This document shows, piece after piece, positions 1-11,330 of a stretch of 64,000 bases of DNA (the first letter of the stretch is position 1; the number at the start of each line of letters is the position of its first letter). Origin of the DNA: Moringa oleifera (Eukaryota > Streptophyta > Magnoliopsida > Brassicales > Moringaceae); the NCBI GenBank assembly GCA_021397835.1, contig JAJFZO010000469.1, positions 1,220,080 through 1,284,079 of the forward strand, read 5' to 3'. A program made the position numbers and the translations under genes. A model generated the notes under the pieces. The model ran no database searches and was not told where the DNA came from. It worked only from the letters and a program-made list of their open reading frames with translations.

Positions 1-779
1 TATATATTACTTCCAAGATAGCCTGAAGGAAGAAGCTCTAGATTGTTACATTAACTTAAAAGCCTCTAAATTCAATCTTGGAAAGATCTAGCCACTACTT
101 TTGTGACTTACTACCAGGACATGGTAGAGCTTACACCAAATTGAGTTACTTTACAAAATATGTGCAAGAAAAATGATGAATCTATCAAAAAATTATTCAA
201 AGGTGGCATGAAGTTGCAACAAGAGTCTATCTGACTTTGTCCAAAGATGAGTTTTTAGAATTATCAATACTCTAAAGTCCTCATTCTATGAGAAGCAGCT
301 TGGTATGTCAAGTGAAAAATTTGTCAAGACAGTTAGCAAGAGGAGATTTTTAAGAATGCCTATAGACTTGATGGTTGGAAGATCCAAACAATGCAAAGAA
401 AGCTACAATGAGAAAGAAAAAAAGAAGGAGAAACAAACCGAATTTCTTAATAAACTTTCTACCAACCTTCATTTTTCAACCCACGACCTCACCGTACTAA
501 TTTCATGGACTCATTACCCTACATCTTACTATTTAGCCACGAACATCATTAGTACAATACCAAGGCCAACAACATAGCAACGACCATTGGCATTATCACC
601 TCTTATTAATCTCCAAACCTTTAACCAACCTAATTCCCAACAAGTAAAACCCTAAAGTCAACGTCTGAAGGTCCTTATAAGACCGATCCCTATGACATAT
701 ATAGGGTTTTCTCCCCAATTATTGGAAGAAAGGTTAGTAGCCCCAGCATTTTTGAAATCGATATAACCTCTATATCCCA

Positions 780-1000
780 AGTGACATGACCTAGAGGTAA
801 CTTGTGCTTACCATAGTGGAGCAACTGGGCACAATATAGAGAATTGTACAACATTTAAGTACAAGGTCCAATCTTTAGTTGATCATGGGGCCTTGAGGTT
901 TCGTATAGATCCTAGCCCAAATGTAGGTAATAATGCACAGCCAGTGCATGGGCAATTGGCAGTTAACATGTTAGAAACTATAAAAGAAGGATAGTTATAG
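780..1000 (+). pseudogene. Ty3/gypsy gag fragment with CCHC-like knuckle
   Basis: From about position 803 the frame reads CAYHSGATGHNIENC, a Cys-His-His-Cys arrangement found in the gag of plant Tat-type elements, followed by a helix ending in DHGALRF and then a Pro-Asn-rich stretch. Upstream sequence back to 1 shows only short broken frames that probably represent the rest of gag. In a live element this part would bind the RNA template in the cytoplasmic particle. It is not translatable here as a full protein. Confidence 0.65.
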
Positions 1001-1589
1001 CCCTTATTGAAAAATCAAAGCCATTAGTGATAGCATGCTCACTTAAGGCGATAAACTCTCAAGCAAATACAAGGATTCTACTAGCAAGCACTAAGCCAAA
1101 AGTAGTTATCAAAGTACCAACATCTTTTCCATACAAGAATCCACATACTATTCCTTGGAACTATCAGGTCCAGATAAAAAAGGAAGAATTGATGTAACTG
1201 ACGTGCCAAGGCCAAGCCATATTACTCAAAGTAGAAGGTGTTATGGCCCAAAAAAATCTAAAGAAAATAAGTTGTAGCCCACTCAAGTGAGAAGGAGAAA
1301 GGAAAAAAAGTTGGTAAAAAACATCTTGTCACTAAAGATGAGGCTCTAAAGTTTTTAAAATTCATCAAACATAGTGAATACAATTATAAAAAATACCAGC
1401 AAATATCTTATTGTTATCACTCTTATTAAATTCAGAGTCTCATCATGAAGCCCTAATGAATGTGTTAAAGAATGCTTATGTGCCCCATGACATATCCTTA
1501 GAAAAGATAAGTGTCTTGGTAGGAAAATTGACAGCTCATAATTTTATCATGTTCAGTGATGATGAAATTTCAATAGATAAGAGAGGTTC

Positions 1590-2570
1590 TACCTAGGCCT
1601 TATATATATTAATTGAGTGCAAGGGTTATACTATCTCCAAGGTCATGATAGATAATGGGTCCTCATTGAATGTAATGCCCTTATCAACTCTGATGAGGCT
1701 TTTCTTGGATATGTCATAATGAGTTAGGGATACAGTAACAATACGAGCATTTGATGGCTTAAAAAAAATGACTAGGGTTATGGAAGTGCCAATGAGGATA
1801 GGTCCGTACACCTATAACATTGAATTCGAAGTGATGGACATTAATACCTCTTTTAACTGCTTGCTTGGAAGACCTTGGATTCATATGGCAGGGGCTCTGC
1901 CTTCGATCCTACACCAGCAGGTCAAAATGATTTTGGATAATCAGCTCATCGCCATTAAAGGAGAAGAAGACATCTTAGCTTCATTTTCATCAAGCCACTC
2001 CTATATTAAGGCTCCAAAAGACACAAAAGATTGTTCATTTAGAGCACTAAAATTTTTGAATGCTACTGAACACGCATGGGCGTGGGAGCCTGGTATCTCT
2101 AAAAATATGAAATTCTAATTAGGGTAGACCTTAGGGTAAAAGGTGCAAAGTCAAAAAAAGATTGAGGAAGAATTTACAAGGGATAGCGTTAGCCCTGGAT
2201 ATTCTTGAAAATAAGGATCAAACTGGCTTGGGTTACAAAAGAACCAGAGCTAAGACAAGCCAAATGATGGAAGAAAAAAAGAAAAAGAAAAAGATGTTAT
2301 TTGAAGGAAAAACTTATGAATCAAAGCCAATCGACTATAGTATTTTGTTACATCAAGCATTCAGATCAGCTGGTTTTATTATCCCTAAGGAGTTAATTCA
2401 TGTTATCCTCAAAAATGGAATTCGATTTACAAAAAAGCTTTCTCACCTCTCGATCAACATGATAGGAGATTCATGCATAGAGGAGACAGATTGTGGAATC
2501 CATCCATGTCCTCCAAAATTTTCTTTGAATAATTGGACAGCAATTACTGCCAGTAGTAGTTTTCACTGTT
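1590..2570 (+). pseudogene. Ty3/gypsy aspartic protease and Gly-rich linker remnant
   Basis: The protease region contains IDNGSSLNVM near 1650, the plant-element version of the catalytic D-(S/T/N)-G triad. It is followed after a frame change by an open stretch (1768-2118) with a LLGRPWIH motif that normally closes the retropepsin fold. Next comes a degenerate linker with KNLQGIALALDILENKD and GLGYK around 2165-2240, the Gly-rich piece found between protease and RT in this lineage. Stops between the pieces show it is dead. The role in a live element would be polyprotein processing. Confidence 0.7.
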
Positions 2571-3014
2571 GAAAAAATGTGATTTTCTAACTTTATGTTT
2601 AAATCTGATCATTATTAATGAATGCACTCTTTTATTTTCACCCAATATTTATTTTATTCTTCACCCTTTTGTTCTTATTCATTTTCAAGCATCCAAATAA
2701 AAATATTCCCATTTTGACCTCTAGGGTCACAAATAATGAATATCCCAATGCTATGAATTTTAATTTTGAATCAAATCCCAAAAAAATTCTATGTCAAGAT
2801 AATTCTGAATCAAAGAAAAATGGTGAAGAATATATATTACCCTCAAATTTATCAAAAATGATTGAACAAGAGGGAAAAATTATGCCACATAAAGAGTTCA
2901 TGGAGACCATTAATTTGGGAAATAAAACTGAAAAAAATGTAAAAATTAGGATTACTTTATTTTTCGACATAAAAGAAGAGTTTATAAAATTGCTGGGGAA
3001 TATTCAAATGTGTT

Positions 3015-4700
3015 TGAATGGTCATATAAAGATATGCCAAGGCTAAATAGTAATATCATCCAGCATAAATTACCATTAAAATCAGGATGTCCACCAATTC
3101 AACAAGAGCTAAGAAGAATGAAGCCAGATGTGTTATTAAAAATTAAAGAAGAGGTTCAAAAATAATTAGATGCAAGCTTTATTGATGTGGCACTTTACCC
3201 AAAATGGGTAGCTAATGTAGTCCTAGTACCAAAGAAAAATGGCAAGGTATGAATATCTGTAGATTACAGAGACCTTAATCGAGCAAGTTCCAAGGATAAT
3301 TTTTCATTGCCGCTTATCAACACTCTTATGGATAATATAGCCAAATGTTCTTTATTTTATTTTATGGATGGATAATCGGGATATAATCAAATAAAAATGG
3401 CATTAGAAGATATGGAAAAAAACCACATTTATTAAAAATTAAAGAAGAGGTTCAAAAATAATTAGATGCAAGCTTTATTGATGTGGCACATTACCCAGAA
3501 TGGGTAGCTAATGTAGTCCTAGTACCAAAGAAAAATGGCAAGGTATGAATATCTGTAGATTACAGAGACCTTAATCGAGCAAGTTCCAAGGATAATTTTT
3601 CATTGCCGCTTATCAACACTCTTGTGGATAATATAGCCAAATGTTCTTCATTTTATTTTATGGATGGATAATCGGGATATAATCAAATAAAAATGGCATT
3701 AGAAGATATGGAAAAAAACCACATTTATCACCCTTTGAGGAATATTTTGCTATCATATAATGCAGTTTCAGTTGAAAACTACCGACACAACTTACCAACA
3801 CACTATGGTAATCTTATTTCATGATATGATGCACACAAAAATTTAAGTCAATGTTAATGAAACGATAATCAATCTAAGAAAAATGAAGATCAAGTGGAGG
3901 ATTTGAGAAAACTTTTTAAAACACTTCAAAAAAATGAGTTATGGTTGAATCCGAATAAACGCACTTTCGATGTGAAATCAAGAAAACTGTTGGACTTTAA
4001 TGTAAATAAGAAAGGTATTGAAGTCGATCTCGACCAATTCGAGACGATTCAGAATTTGTCACCACTTAAAAAAATGAAGAAAGTAGTAGGCTTTTTGGGA
4101 AAGTTGAATTATATTTCAAGATTTATAACCCAATTAATAAACACATGTGATCCCATCTTCAAGATGTTGAGAAAGAATTATCCTAGCGAATGGGATAAAG
4201 AATGTCAAATAGCCTTCGACAAAATAAAAGGTTATCTATCCAACCCTCCGGTGCTAATGCTGCTAATTCCAGGGAAGCCATTAATTTTTTATTTGACAAT
4301 ATGCGAAAGGTTGTTGGGTTGTGCATTAGTGCAACAAGATGAGTCTGACAACAAAAAAAACGTGCTATTTATTAATTGAGCAAAAATTTCACTGATTATG
4401 AGTCAAAATATTCATCAATTGAGAAGATTTGTTACGCATTAGCTTGGCTGCACACAAACTTTGCCAATATTTATTAAGTCACATGATGTGGGTGATTGCT
4501 AAGTTAGATCCCATCAAGTACCTTTTTGAAAAACCTTCGTTATCTGATAGGCTAGCTAGATGGCAAGTACTATTGTCATAGTATAATCTTGTATACATTT
4601 CTTAGAAGGCAATTAAAGGAAGTGCCATAGCAAACTTTTTGGTTGATCGTGCTAATGAAAACTACCAATTAATAAGGTTTGATTTTCCAAATGAAGACTT
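3015..4700 (+). pseudogene. Ty3/gypsy reverse transcriptase remnant
   Basis: Recognisable pieces are VFEWSYKDMP at about 3015, PKWVANVVLVPKKNGKV, VDYRDLN, a SGYNQIKM stretch, and after 3894 an open thumb/connection part with GFLGKLNYISRFI. The catalytic YVDD box is not preserved: the sequence between about 3730 and 3890 is scrambled where it should lie. In-frame stops occur after EEVQK, before ISVDYRD and after FMDG. A 296-bp segment is present twice in tandem inside this domain (see separate entry). Confidence 0.8.
3133..3726 (+). repeat. 296-bp direct tandem duplication inside the RT remnant
   Basis: Copy 1 (about 3133-3430) and copy 2 (about 3431-3726) begin with the same ATTAAAGAAGAGGTTC stretch and end at ACCACATTT. 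By eye I count only about four substitutions between them. Both copies carry the same three in-frame stops, so the duplication happened after the element had died. Confidence 0.9.
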
Positions 4701-4729
4701 AATGGTAATTATGCTCATAGACAAAGAAA

Positions 4730-5270
4730 GAAGGTCAAACGCTTGGAACATGTTTTCTGATGGGGCATAGGATTGGTGCAATCCTAAAGTCACCAAATGA
4801 ACAGTATTGTCCGATCATAGCTTGGTTAGATTTCAATTCCACTAACGGCTTTGCGAAGTATGAAGCCTGCATCATGGGATTAAAAGCTACAATAGAGAAA
4901 AAAGTAGTAAAATTAGATATATTGAGGGATTCTGCTTTGGTTATATATTAATTAAAGGGAGAATGGATGATAAAACATCTTGAGTTAGTTCGTTACCATT
5001 TCAATTATCTCTCTAGAGATGAAAATCAAATGGTAGATGCATTAGCAATGTTAGTTTCCATGTTTCAAGTGATAGATGCTTCGCGAGCCTTGCCAATCAA
5101 AATGAGTATTTTAGACTCTCCAGCACACTGCTTAATCATTAAGGAAGAAAAAAATGACAATCCATGGTATCATGACATTCGAATTTATGTTATTGATCAA
5201 CAATATCCAAAAAAGGCATCAGAGAATGATAAAAGAACCTTAAAGAGGTCAGTCTTGAATTTCATACTAA
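4730..5270 (+). pseudogene. Ty3/gypsy RNase H remnant
   Basis: Frame pieces include the FSDGA start, IGAILKSPNEQYCPIIAWLDF, a YEACIMGL motif supplying the conserved Glu, a DSALVIY strand supplying the conserved Asp, and a terminal MVDALAMLVSMF. These match the order of an RNase H type I fold as found between RT and integrase in Tat-type elements. Stops and frame changes lie after FSDGA and after VIY. No function is expected. Confidence 0.7.
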
Positions 5271-6330
5271 ATGGGTAAGTGCTTTACAAAAAAAAATTTT
5301 GAACAAACTCTATTAAGGTGTGTTGATGCAAGCGAGGCTCAGGTGATCTTAAGAGAAGTCCATGACGGTATTTATGGAACACAAGCTAGTGGACCCGTAA
5401 TGGCTAGACAAATTATGAGAGCAAGTTATTATTTGCTAATAATAGAAAAGGATTGCATCCAATATGTGAGAAAGTGCCATAAATACCAATTTATGCTGAT
5501 AAGATACATGTCCACCATCCCAATGGACATAGATTTATCCTAGTATTCATTGATTATTTCACGAAATAGGTGAAAGCCGGTTCTTTTGCTAATGTTACTA
5601 AGGTTGTGGTTAATCGTTCTATCAAAAAAATAAATCATTTATCAGTACGGCTTGCTAGAGCAAATCATCTCAGATAATACTCAAAAACTAAATAGTAAGG
5701 CTATGAAAGAGATTTGTGAATAACTTAAGATTCTACCATAATTTAATAGCCTACCTTCTTAAAATGAATGGGATAGTAGAAGCGGTGAATAAAAACATCA
5801 AGAAAATAGTGCAGAAAATGATAGTAGTCTATAAAGATCAACTCGAAATGCTACCCTTCGCATTACATACTTGTAGGACTACAGAAAAAACCTCTACTAG
5901 AGCAACTTTTTGTTCATTAGTAAATGGGATAGAAGTTATATTACCTATAAAAGTTGAAATTTCTTCATTAAGAGTGCTCATGGAATCTGAACTAAAAGAA
6001 GCAGAGTGGATCAAAGCTCGATATGAACAATTAAACTTCATTGATGAGAAACACCTTAAAGCTATTTGCAATGGGCTGTTGTACCAAAGCAGAATGAAAA
6101 AAGCATGTGATAAAATAGTATGCCCAAGGGTATTCAAAGAAGGTGTTTTAGTGTTAAAGAAGATTCCCGAGAATGTTTTAGATCCTCGAGGCAAGTGGGC
6201 ACTAAATTGGGAAGACCCATATTTTGTGAAGAGATCATTCTCTGGAGGAGCCTTGATCCTAGCTAAAATGGATGATGATGATCTCCCTAAACTGATTAAT
6301 TCAAATATTGTAAAGAAATATTGCACTTGA
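5271..6330 (+). pseudogene. Ty3/gypsy integrase remnant
   Basis: The first part (5271-5543) ends in a zinc-binding-like segment with CIQYVRKCHKYQ (the two Cys of an HHCC finger). The catalytic core is broken around 5540-5720. An open 204-codon stretch from 5716 then carries the core's end (NGIVEAVNKNIKKI, YRT-like CRTTEKTS) and the C-terminal domain with LVLKKI, GKWALNWEDPY and FSGGALIL. It is by far the best preserved part of the element. The usual Asp-Asp-Glu set is incomplete, so it is not an active integrase. Confidence 0.8.
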
Positions 6331-7044
6331 AATGGGTGATTTGTCTTCCAATGAGGAATAAATAGTGCTAGAATCATTCCTTAGTGAAAAAGAATAAGAA
6401 AAAAAATCAGTGATTGTACATTTGCGAGAAGATCTGGGTTAAAATTAGTATTTGAATTTTCTTCAAATGGTGAGAATTATCAAAAAAAAAAAGAGCTCTT
6501 CAAGTGAGATTTGATAGATAAACAGCATTAAGATGTTCATTGTTCTTTATATTAGGCCCTATTGTCGATCATTGTGACTTTTGATCCAATTTATCATAAA
6601 ATTCATTTCAAATATTTTTTATTTAGTTACTTGATTACATCCTTAACCAGATATCCTTTCCTCATAAAAAATTCTTAAAAGATATTTATTATCCAAATTA
6701 CCTTTGCAAATATGATTCGATAAAGGAGTGTTAGTTCTAAAACTAAATAGTGATCAAATTTAAATGAAGTTATAATATTTTCTAAGTAATGAGTTGCATG
6801 TTTCAAATTAACCAAGATAAATCTAAAGATGGATAAGAATCTAATTGATCCCTAGTGAATTGAAAACACAAGCAAAAATTTAATTTTCAGGGAACATTCA
6901 GATTCACCAACATCGAAAAGATAATAAACCTAAAGAAATTTGTTGATGTGATCAACCTCAAGAAAGAAAAATTTTACATTTTAGTCAAAACTTTATGATG
7001 AAATGACTGAAAGATTATTGCTTTTATTTATAAAAAAAATAAAG
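6331..7044 (+). other. Non-coding 3' region of the gypsy element
   Basis: No reading frame or known domain is seen between the end of the integrase remnant and the purine-rich tract. Long untranslated 3' segments here are usual for Tat-type elements. Confidence 0.45.
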
Positions 7045-7130
7045 ATGAAAAAAGGGGGAGAGAAAAAAAAAAGAAGAAAAAGGGAAATAAGAAGAAAGTT
7101 GATCTAAAAAAAGAAAGAAGCGATTATTGC
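7045..7130 (+). other. Purine-rich tract, candidate polypurine tract
   Basis: The stretch contains AAAAAAGGGGGAGAGAAAA followed by more A/G runs, about 85 bases almost free of pyrimidines. It sits just left of the repeat-rich presumed LTR, where second-strand priming occurs in LTR retroelements. The exact LTR boundary is not resolved. Confidence 0.5.
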
Positions 7131-7274
7131 ATCTACATAAACATGCATACATAATGCATTTGACACATTTTATCTTGAAAAAAGTGGTATAAACCTATTA
7201 ATGAAGGTATAAGCAATCTCTTAGATAGATCATTTAGTTTTTTTATTTAAAAAAAATACTCTTTTCCCATAATT

Positions 7275-7640
7275 ATCACAATTGTCAATGATTTTTTTTT
7301 TTTTACTAAAGATAGTTATCAGTGAATATTTTTCAATAGATAGAACTCCTTAGATTTTTTAAAATAACTATCAGTGGACAAAGTTTTTCAAGTTGTTAGA
7401 ATAGTTGTCAATGGACGAAACTCTTGATCAGAATAACTGTTGATGGATAGAAGCTCTTCAATTTTCTAATACAATTATTAATGGAAAAAACCTTTAGATT
7501 ATAGAATGTCCATCTTTAAAGTGATTTTAGATTTTTCAAAGTTGATGTCATCCTTAAAACGGAGATTTCCATTTTCAAAGTTGATGTTGTCCTTAGAACA
7601 GAGCTTTCCATTTTCAAAGTTGATGTCGATATTAGAACGA
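7275..7640 (+). repeat. Two tandem subrepeat families (about 55-60 bp degenerate; 39 bp x3)
   Basis: Between 7275 and 7500 a degenerate unit recurs around the core AACTATCAGTGGA with a following TTCAA...TAGAA piece, spaced roughly 55-60 bp. From about 7525, three units with TTTTCAAAGTTGATGT recur at 7541, 7580 and 7619 (spacing exactly 39 bp). Subrepeats of this kind are common in the U3 part of plant LTRs. Confidence 0.75.
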
Positions 7641-7984
7641 AACCCGTTAGATTAATTTATTTATTTATTTAGCTATTATTATTATTATTTAGTTGAGGTC
7701 ATCATTAAAATAGAGCTTTTTAGATTTCTTAAAGCATCATTAATTGTTGTTGAATGAAACATACAGAAACTGTTCAGTCTTCCCCAAGATAATATTATTT
7801 ACAACACTATAGTGTTGTTGCATACAACCAAAAAGGAGAGACGAGAATTGAAGAAAAGCAAGTGAAAAAAGCAAAGAGGCGAAAATTCTCAAGCCTTGGG
7901 AGCAAAATTAGGTGTCTTAAGTCTTTGCTTAATTTTTGATTCTCAAAAAATGAACAAAGAGAGGCAGCTATACACACCCATTTT

Positions 7985-8200
7985 GCAATAATACTGCAGC
8001 TGCATAGTGCAGCATATGCTGCAGCATATTGTAGCAATGTTGTTGCTATATTATGCAGCATATGCAGCATTCTACAGCAAATGCTGCAAGGCTGCAACAT
8101 TCTACAGAACAATAGTTGCATTTTGCAGCATATGCTGCAATGCCGCCAATGTTGTAGCTGCAATACTACAATACTGCAAAGACACTGCAACAACGTAGCA
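7985..8200 (+). repeat. GCAGCA-rich degenerate repeat with two 16-bp perfect palindromes
   Basis: TGCAGCATATGCTGCA, its own reverse complement, occurs at 8008-8023 and 8124-8139. Between and after them GCAGCA, TGCTGCA and CTGCAATA motifs recur irregularly. The stretch is less AT-rich than its surroundings and lies just upstream of the TATA-like box. Confidence 0.8.
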
Positions 8201-8201
8201 T

Positions 8202-8207
8202 TATAAG
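8202..8207 (+). promoter_or_regulatory. Possible LTR TATA box
   Basis: TATAAG occurs right after the GCAGCA repeat and before a G/A-rich leader-like stretch in the presumed LTR. The position would suit the U3/R boundary. It is weak evidence on its own. Confidence 0.3.
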
Positions 8208-9059
8208 TACCTACTACTGCATTAAATGGAGACTTGGCCAAGAGCTTATTAGGGGAATTTGGAGAGGGAGTGTTGAGGAGAGAATATTAAAAAATTTTGA
8301 AAGTTTGAAGAATATTTAGGAGAAAATTATAAAAGGGAGAAATAGTAGTGTAAAAAAAATTTAAGAGATTTTCTTTAGTAAAAAGAGATTTGGAGGAGAA
8401 ATTTTCAAATACCGCTTCCTCTTAAAGAACAAGGTAACCATTTTGTATTTTATCATTACATTTTTTTTTTTGCTTTATTTTTGTTTTTTATGTATATTTT
8501 CTTTCATTTATTTACTTAATTGTTATTATATATGTATATATATTTTTATTCCTCTTGCACACATATATCCTTTACTTATCTTCATGTTATTCTCATTTGC
8601 ATTTTCATTTATCATGTATATTGATGTTTTTATATTCTTCTAGTTACAAATACAAATAATTTTTTTACGCTTTCATGTTGAATACATAAAAAGTTATATA
8701 AAAATGGATAATGTGTGAAAACAATAAGCAAAAAATAATAATGTGACAGGAAACAGATGGGATGTGATATATAAATTTAAAAAAAAATAAAAAAAAAAAG
8801 AGTGGCTAGAGGGGCAGTGCATGCTTTCATGTTGAATACATGAAATTTGCTTGAAAGAACAAAAAGAAAAAAATGAAAGAAAGATAAATAATTTTAAAAT
8901 ATTAGGGTTGTTTTAAAATAATAAACTTAAATTGTTCATAATATGAAATTATTAGGTAAATTAAGTTTTATTTTTATTTTTCACTCAATTTTAACTATAT
9001 TTTTAAAAAAGATGAAATCAATTTGATGTTATTTTAATTTTAAAAAATCAAAAATAAAA

Positions 9060-9680
9060 AATATTTTAAATTCTTGAGGGCTAAAATCATTCAAGAGAGT
9101 TATTTTTTAAAAAAGTTATTTTAAAAAAATAATATATGTTTTAAACTTTTGAGAAGTATGAAAAATCTCAAGAGAGAGATTTTTATATTTTTAAACGTAA
9201 GAATTCTTTTTGTTAAAAGTAAAAATCAATAAATATATATTTTTTCAAGTTTTTGAAGAATATAAAAAAATCTCAAAAAAAAATTTTATATTCTAATATA
9301 AAAATTCACTTAATATTTTAAAAAAAAATATGTGAAAAAATCTCGAAAAAGAGGTTTTCATATTCTCTAGTAACAAAAAAAATTATTCTTAAATATGAGT
9401 GTTTTAAATTTTGAAAAGTATGAAAAATCTCAAGAGAGAAGTTTTCATATTCCTTAACATAAAATAATTTATTTAAAAAAATATTTATTTAATATTTTTA
9501 GAAAATATAAAAAAAATCTCAAAAGAGATTTTTATACTTTCTAATATAAAATTTATTTAATATTTTTTTGAAAAATACAAAAAGATTTCAAGAAAGGATT
9601 TTTATATTTTTTAATATTAAAAATAAAATATATTTAAAAAAAATTAAGAGAAAAATTTTTGTATTCTCTAAAACATTTTG
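9060..9680 (+). repeat. Degenerate tandem array of about seven hairpin-forming units
   Basis: Units centred near 9165, 9260, 9340, 9425, 9510, 9580 and 9645 each read roughly TATGAAAAATCTC - short A/G spacer - GAGATTTTTATATT. Each unit is therefore an imperfect inverted repeat with stems of up to nine bases (AAAAATCTC / GAGATTTTT). Spacing drifts from about 92 to 64 bp. No coding capacity. Confidence 0.7.
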
Positions 9681-9879
9681 TATATATAACCCTCGATTTA
9701 GTTTTATTTTTAATTAATAAAATTATAAAAATTAAATTTAAGGCCTATATTCAAATATCAAATATTAATGATTTGCTTGTGTTAAGGTAATAAGACTTCA
9801 AAATTATTTATATGTTTTACATAATGTGGCTATGCATGTGCATCAAAATTTCATTGAATTCCCCCGAATCACAACAAAA

Positions 9880-10050
9880 AATATTTTAAGGATTAGGAGA
9901 TTGAACAAGAGTGAGACCTTAATATTTTTCATCAAAAAAAAATGTTTAAAGATTAGAGATTAAGCAAGAGCGAAACCTCTACATCTTTTCTCATAAAATA
10001 ATTTCAAAAATTAAAGGTAAAAGAAGAGTTAAACCTTTATATTTTCCGAA
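9880..10050 (+). repeat. About 80-bp degenerate repeat, three units
   Basis: Three units share the frame GATTAGAGATT-AAGCAAGAG-GAAACCT-TA followed by a T-rich piece, starting near 9890, 9950 and 10005. They lie near the right end of the presumed LTR. Confidence 0.55.
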
Positions 10051-10312
10051 ACATTAAAATTTTACTTGTTTTTATATCACGTTCATTTCTTTTCAAACAT
10101 TTTTTAGAATCAATTTTAAAAGTCAAATGAATTTCAAAATCGAAAAATAATCATGATCAATTGATACCAATTTTTAGGCGTCGTGGAGGGGCTAATCCTT
10201 CCCACGTGTAATCGAATCTCAAATCCATATTTTTAATTTCAAAAGACCAACGTTACCTTATTTTAAAAAAAAAATGAATTTCGATGTCCAATTATATCAT
10301 AAAAAGGATTGA

Positions 10313-10322
10313 TGGCAACTCC
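10313..10322 (+). other. Primer-binding-site-like motif
   Basis: TGGCAACTCC is one base away from TGGCGACTCC, which I recall as the tRNA-Arg type primer site of Tat/Ogre elements. It lies right after the presumed LTR. If real, pol is followed by LTR and then by a new internal region, as after a tandem or recombined insertion. Confidence 0.35.
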
Positions 10323-10439
10323 CTTTATTTTTATTTTCTAAAATACTTCAAAAGAAAATCATTAAAATACATTTTTTTAAAGTTGCTTAAAAAATTTGAC
10401 CCCGATTGAAAATAAGTTATGACAAGACGTTTCATAAAA

Positions 10440-11330
10440 AAATTAAACTAAACCATTCTGTGCATGTATATGCAACTAGGTATTCAATAGTTATTCTGAC
10501 TATGATAAAATAATCATTAAATACTTGAGACATAAATTCACTAATATTATCGAGACGAATTGTCTTAATTGCATAATTTGAAAACTATACTCGTAATCAA
10601 ATTATTTGAACAAGAAATCTTACAAATGTTATATTATGACTAGATAACAAACAAATATGGGACCATCGAGTTAATGCATCTATTAATATCATAAAATATC
10701 TAAATAGCGTACATGTTGGGTGGATAGGCCAACATATACCACCTTGAATATGTTCCTAAAATGCATGGGATTTAAGACAACTTTAATTGGGGATAGTCAA
10801 TAACCTTTTTTTCATGTGAACAAGTAGCATATATGAATTCATGAGATTGAAGAATCTTCTAGTTTGTAATGAATGTCAATGTGAGTTCTCAAGAATTGTC
10901 TTCATCATAGTCAATCCCAAGTGGCCTAATCAATCATGCTAAGTAATAAAAGTGTTTGGATTAGTAAACTTCTAGTTTACTATAGAATTTTTCTCAATCA
11001 CATTGATATATGTGTAATATTAGTCTAAAGGGAAAGCAAACAACTTTTGCAATACATATTTTTTCTTGAGATAATAGATATAATGTAGAGATATTCTTGG
11101 TTCTTTTCATTAATAGTTTTAATATGGTAGCCATTATGACGTGTATCTCTAAAATTTAGCAGGTTGCTCTTAGATTTAAGAGAGAATAAGGCTTTTCCAA
11201 TGTCCAATTTTGTTCCTCCACACAAGATAAAGATAGCTCTTTCAGAGCCTTCAATGATGTTGGTTATTCATGATATTGTACTCAAAGTAAAGAAGTACTT
11301 TTATGGCCAAGTGTAGAATTCATCATTGCA
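10440..11330 (-). pseudogene. Copia integrase remnant
   Basis: Minus-strand translation gives LNFRDTRHNGYHIKT and EYLYIISI (pre-integrase segment, 11025-11225), a YSRW/YPPN piece for the conserved GP-IHP region, a SRWSHICLL-like piece and YAIKTIRLDN carrying a conserved core Asp. These are TNT1-type copia integrase landmarks in order. Stops and frameshifts separate each piece. Confidence 0.75.

Larger units (their letters stand above)
1..10310 (+). mobile_element. Degenerate Ty3/gypsy LTR retrotransposon (Tat-like), 5' end outside the window
   Basis: Broken reading frames follow the order gag knuckle, protease, Gly-rich linker, reverse transcriptase, RNase H, integrase, which is the Ty3/gypsy order (integrase last). 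The wording of the pol motifs (VDYRDLN, SGYNQIKM, WADALA-type RNase H end, GKW in the integrase C-terminus) is that of plant Tat-lineage elements. Many stops and frame changes make it non-functional. A purine-rich tract near 7.05 kb and a repeat-filled region from about 7.13 to 10.31 kb are read as the polypurine tract and 3' LTR. The right boundary rests on a tRNA-primer-like motif and is inferred. The 5' LTR must lie left of the window. Confidence 0.8.
7131..10310 (+). repeat. Presumed 3' LTR of the gypsy element, rich in internal subrepeats
   Basis: The region lies after the purine tract, contains a TATA-like box, several families of tandem subrepeats and no coding capacity, and ends just before a TGGCAACTCC motif resembling a tRNA-primer site. 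The matching 5' LTR is outside the window, so LTR identity is inferred from position and style only. Confidence 0.45.

Noticed and set aside
5838..6377. 179-codon minus-strand frame over the integrase
   Set aside because: It is the shadow of the clearly gypsy-type integrase frame on the + strand.
7807..8241. 144-codon minus-strand Cys/Leu-rich frame
   Set aside because: It arises from the GCAGCA repeat read in antisense; low-complexity, no gene features.
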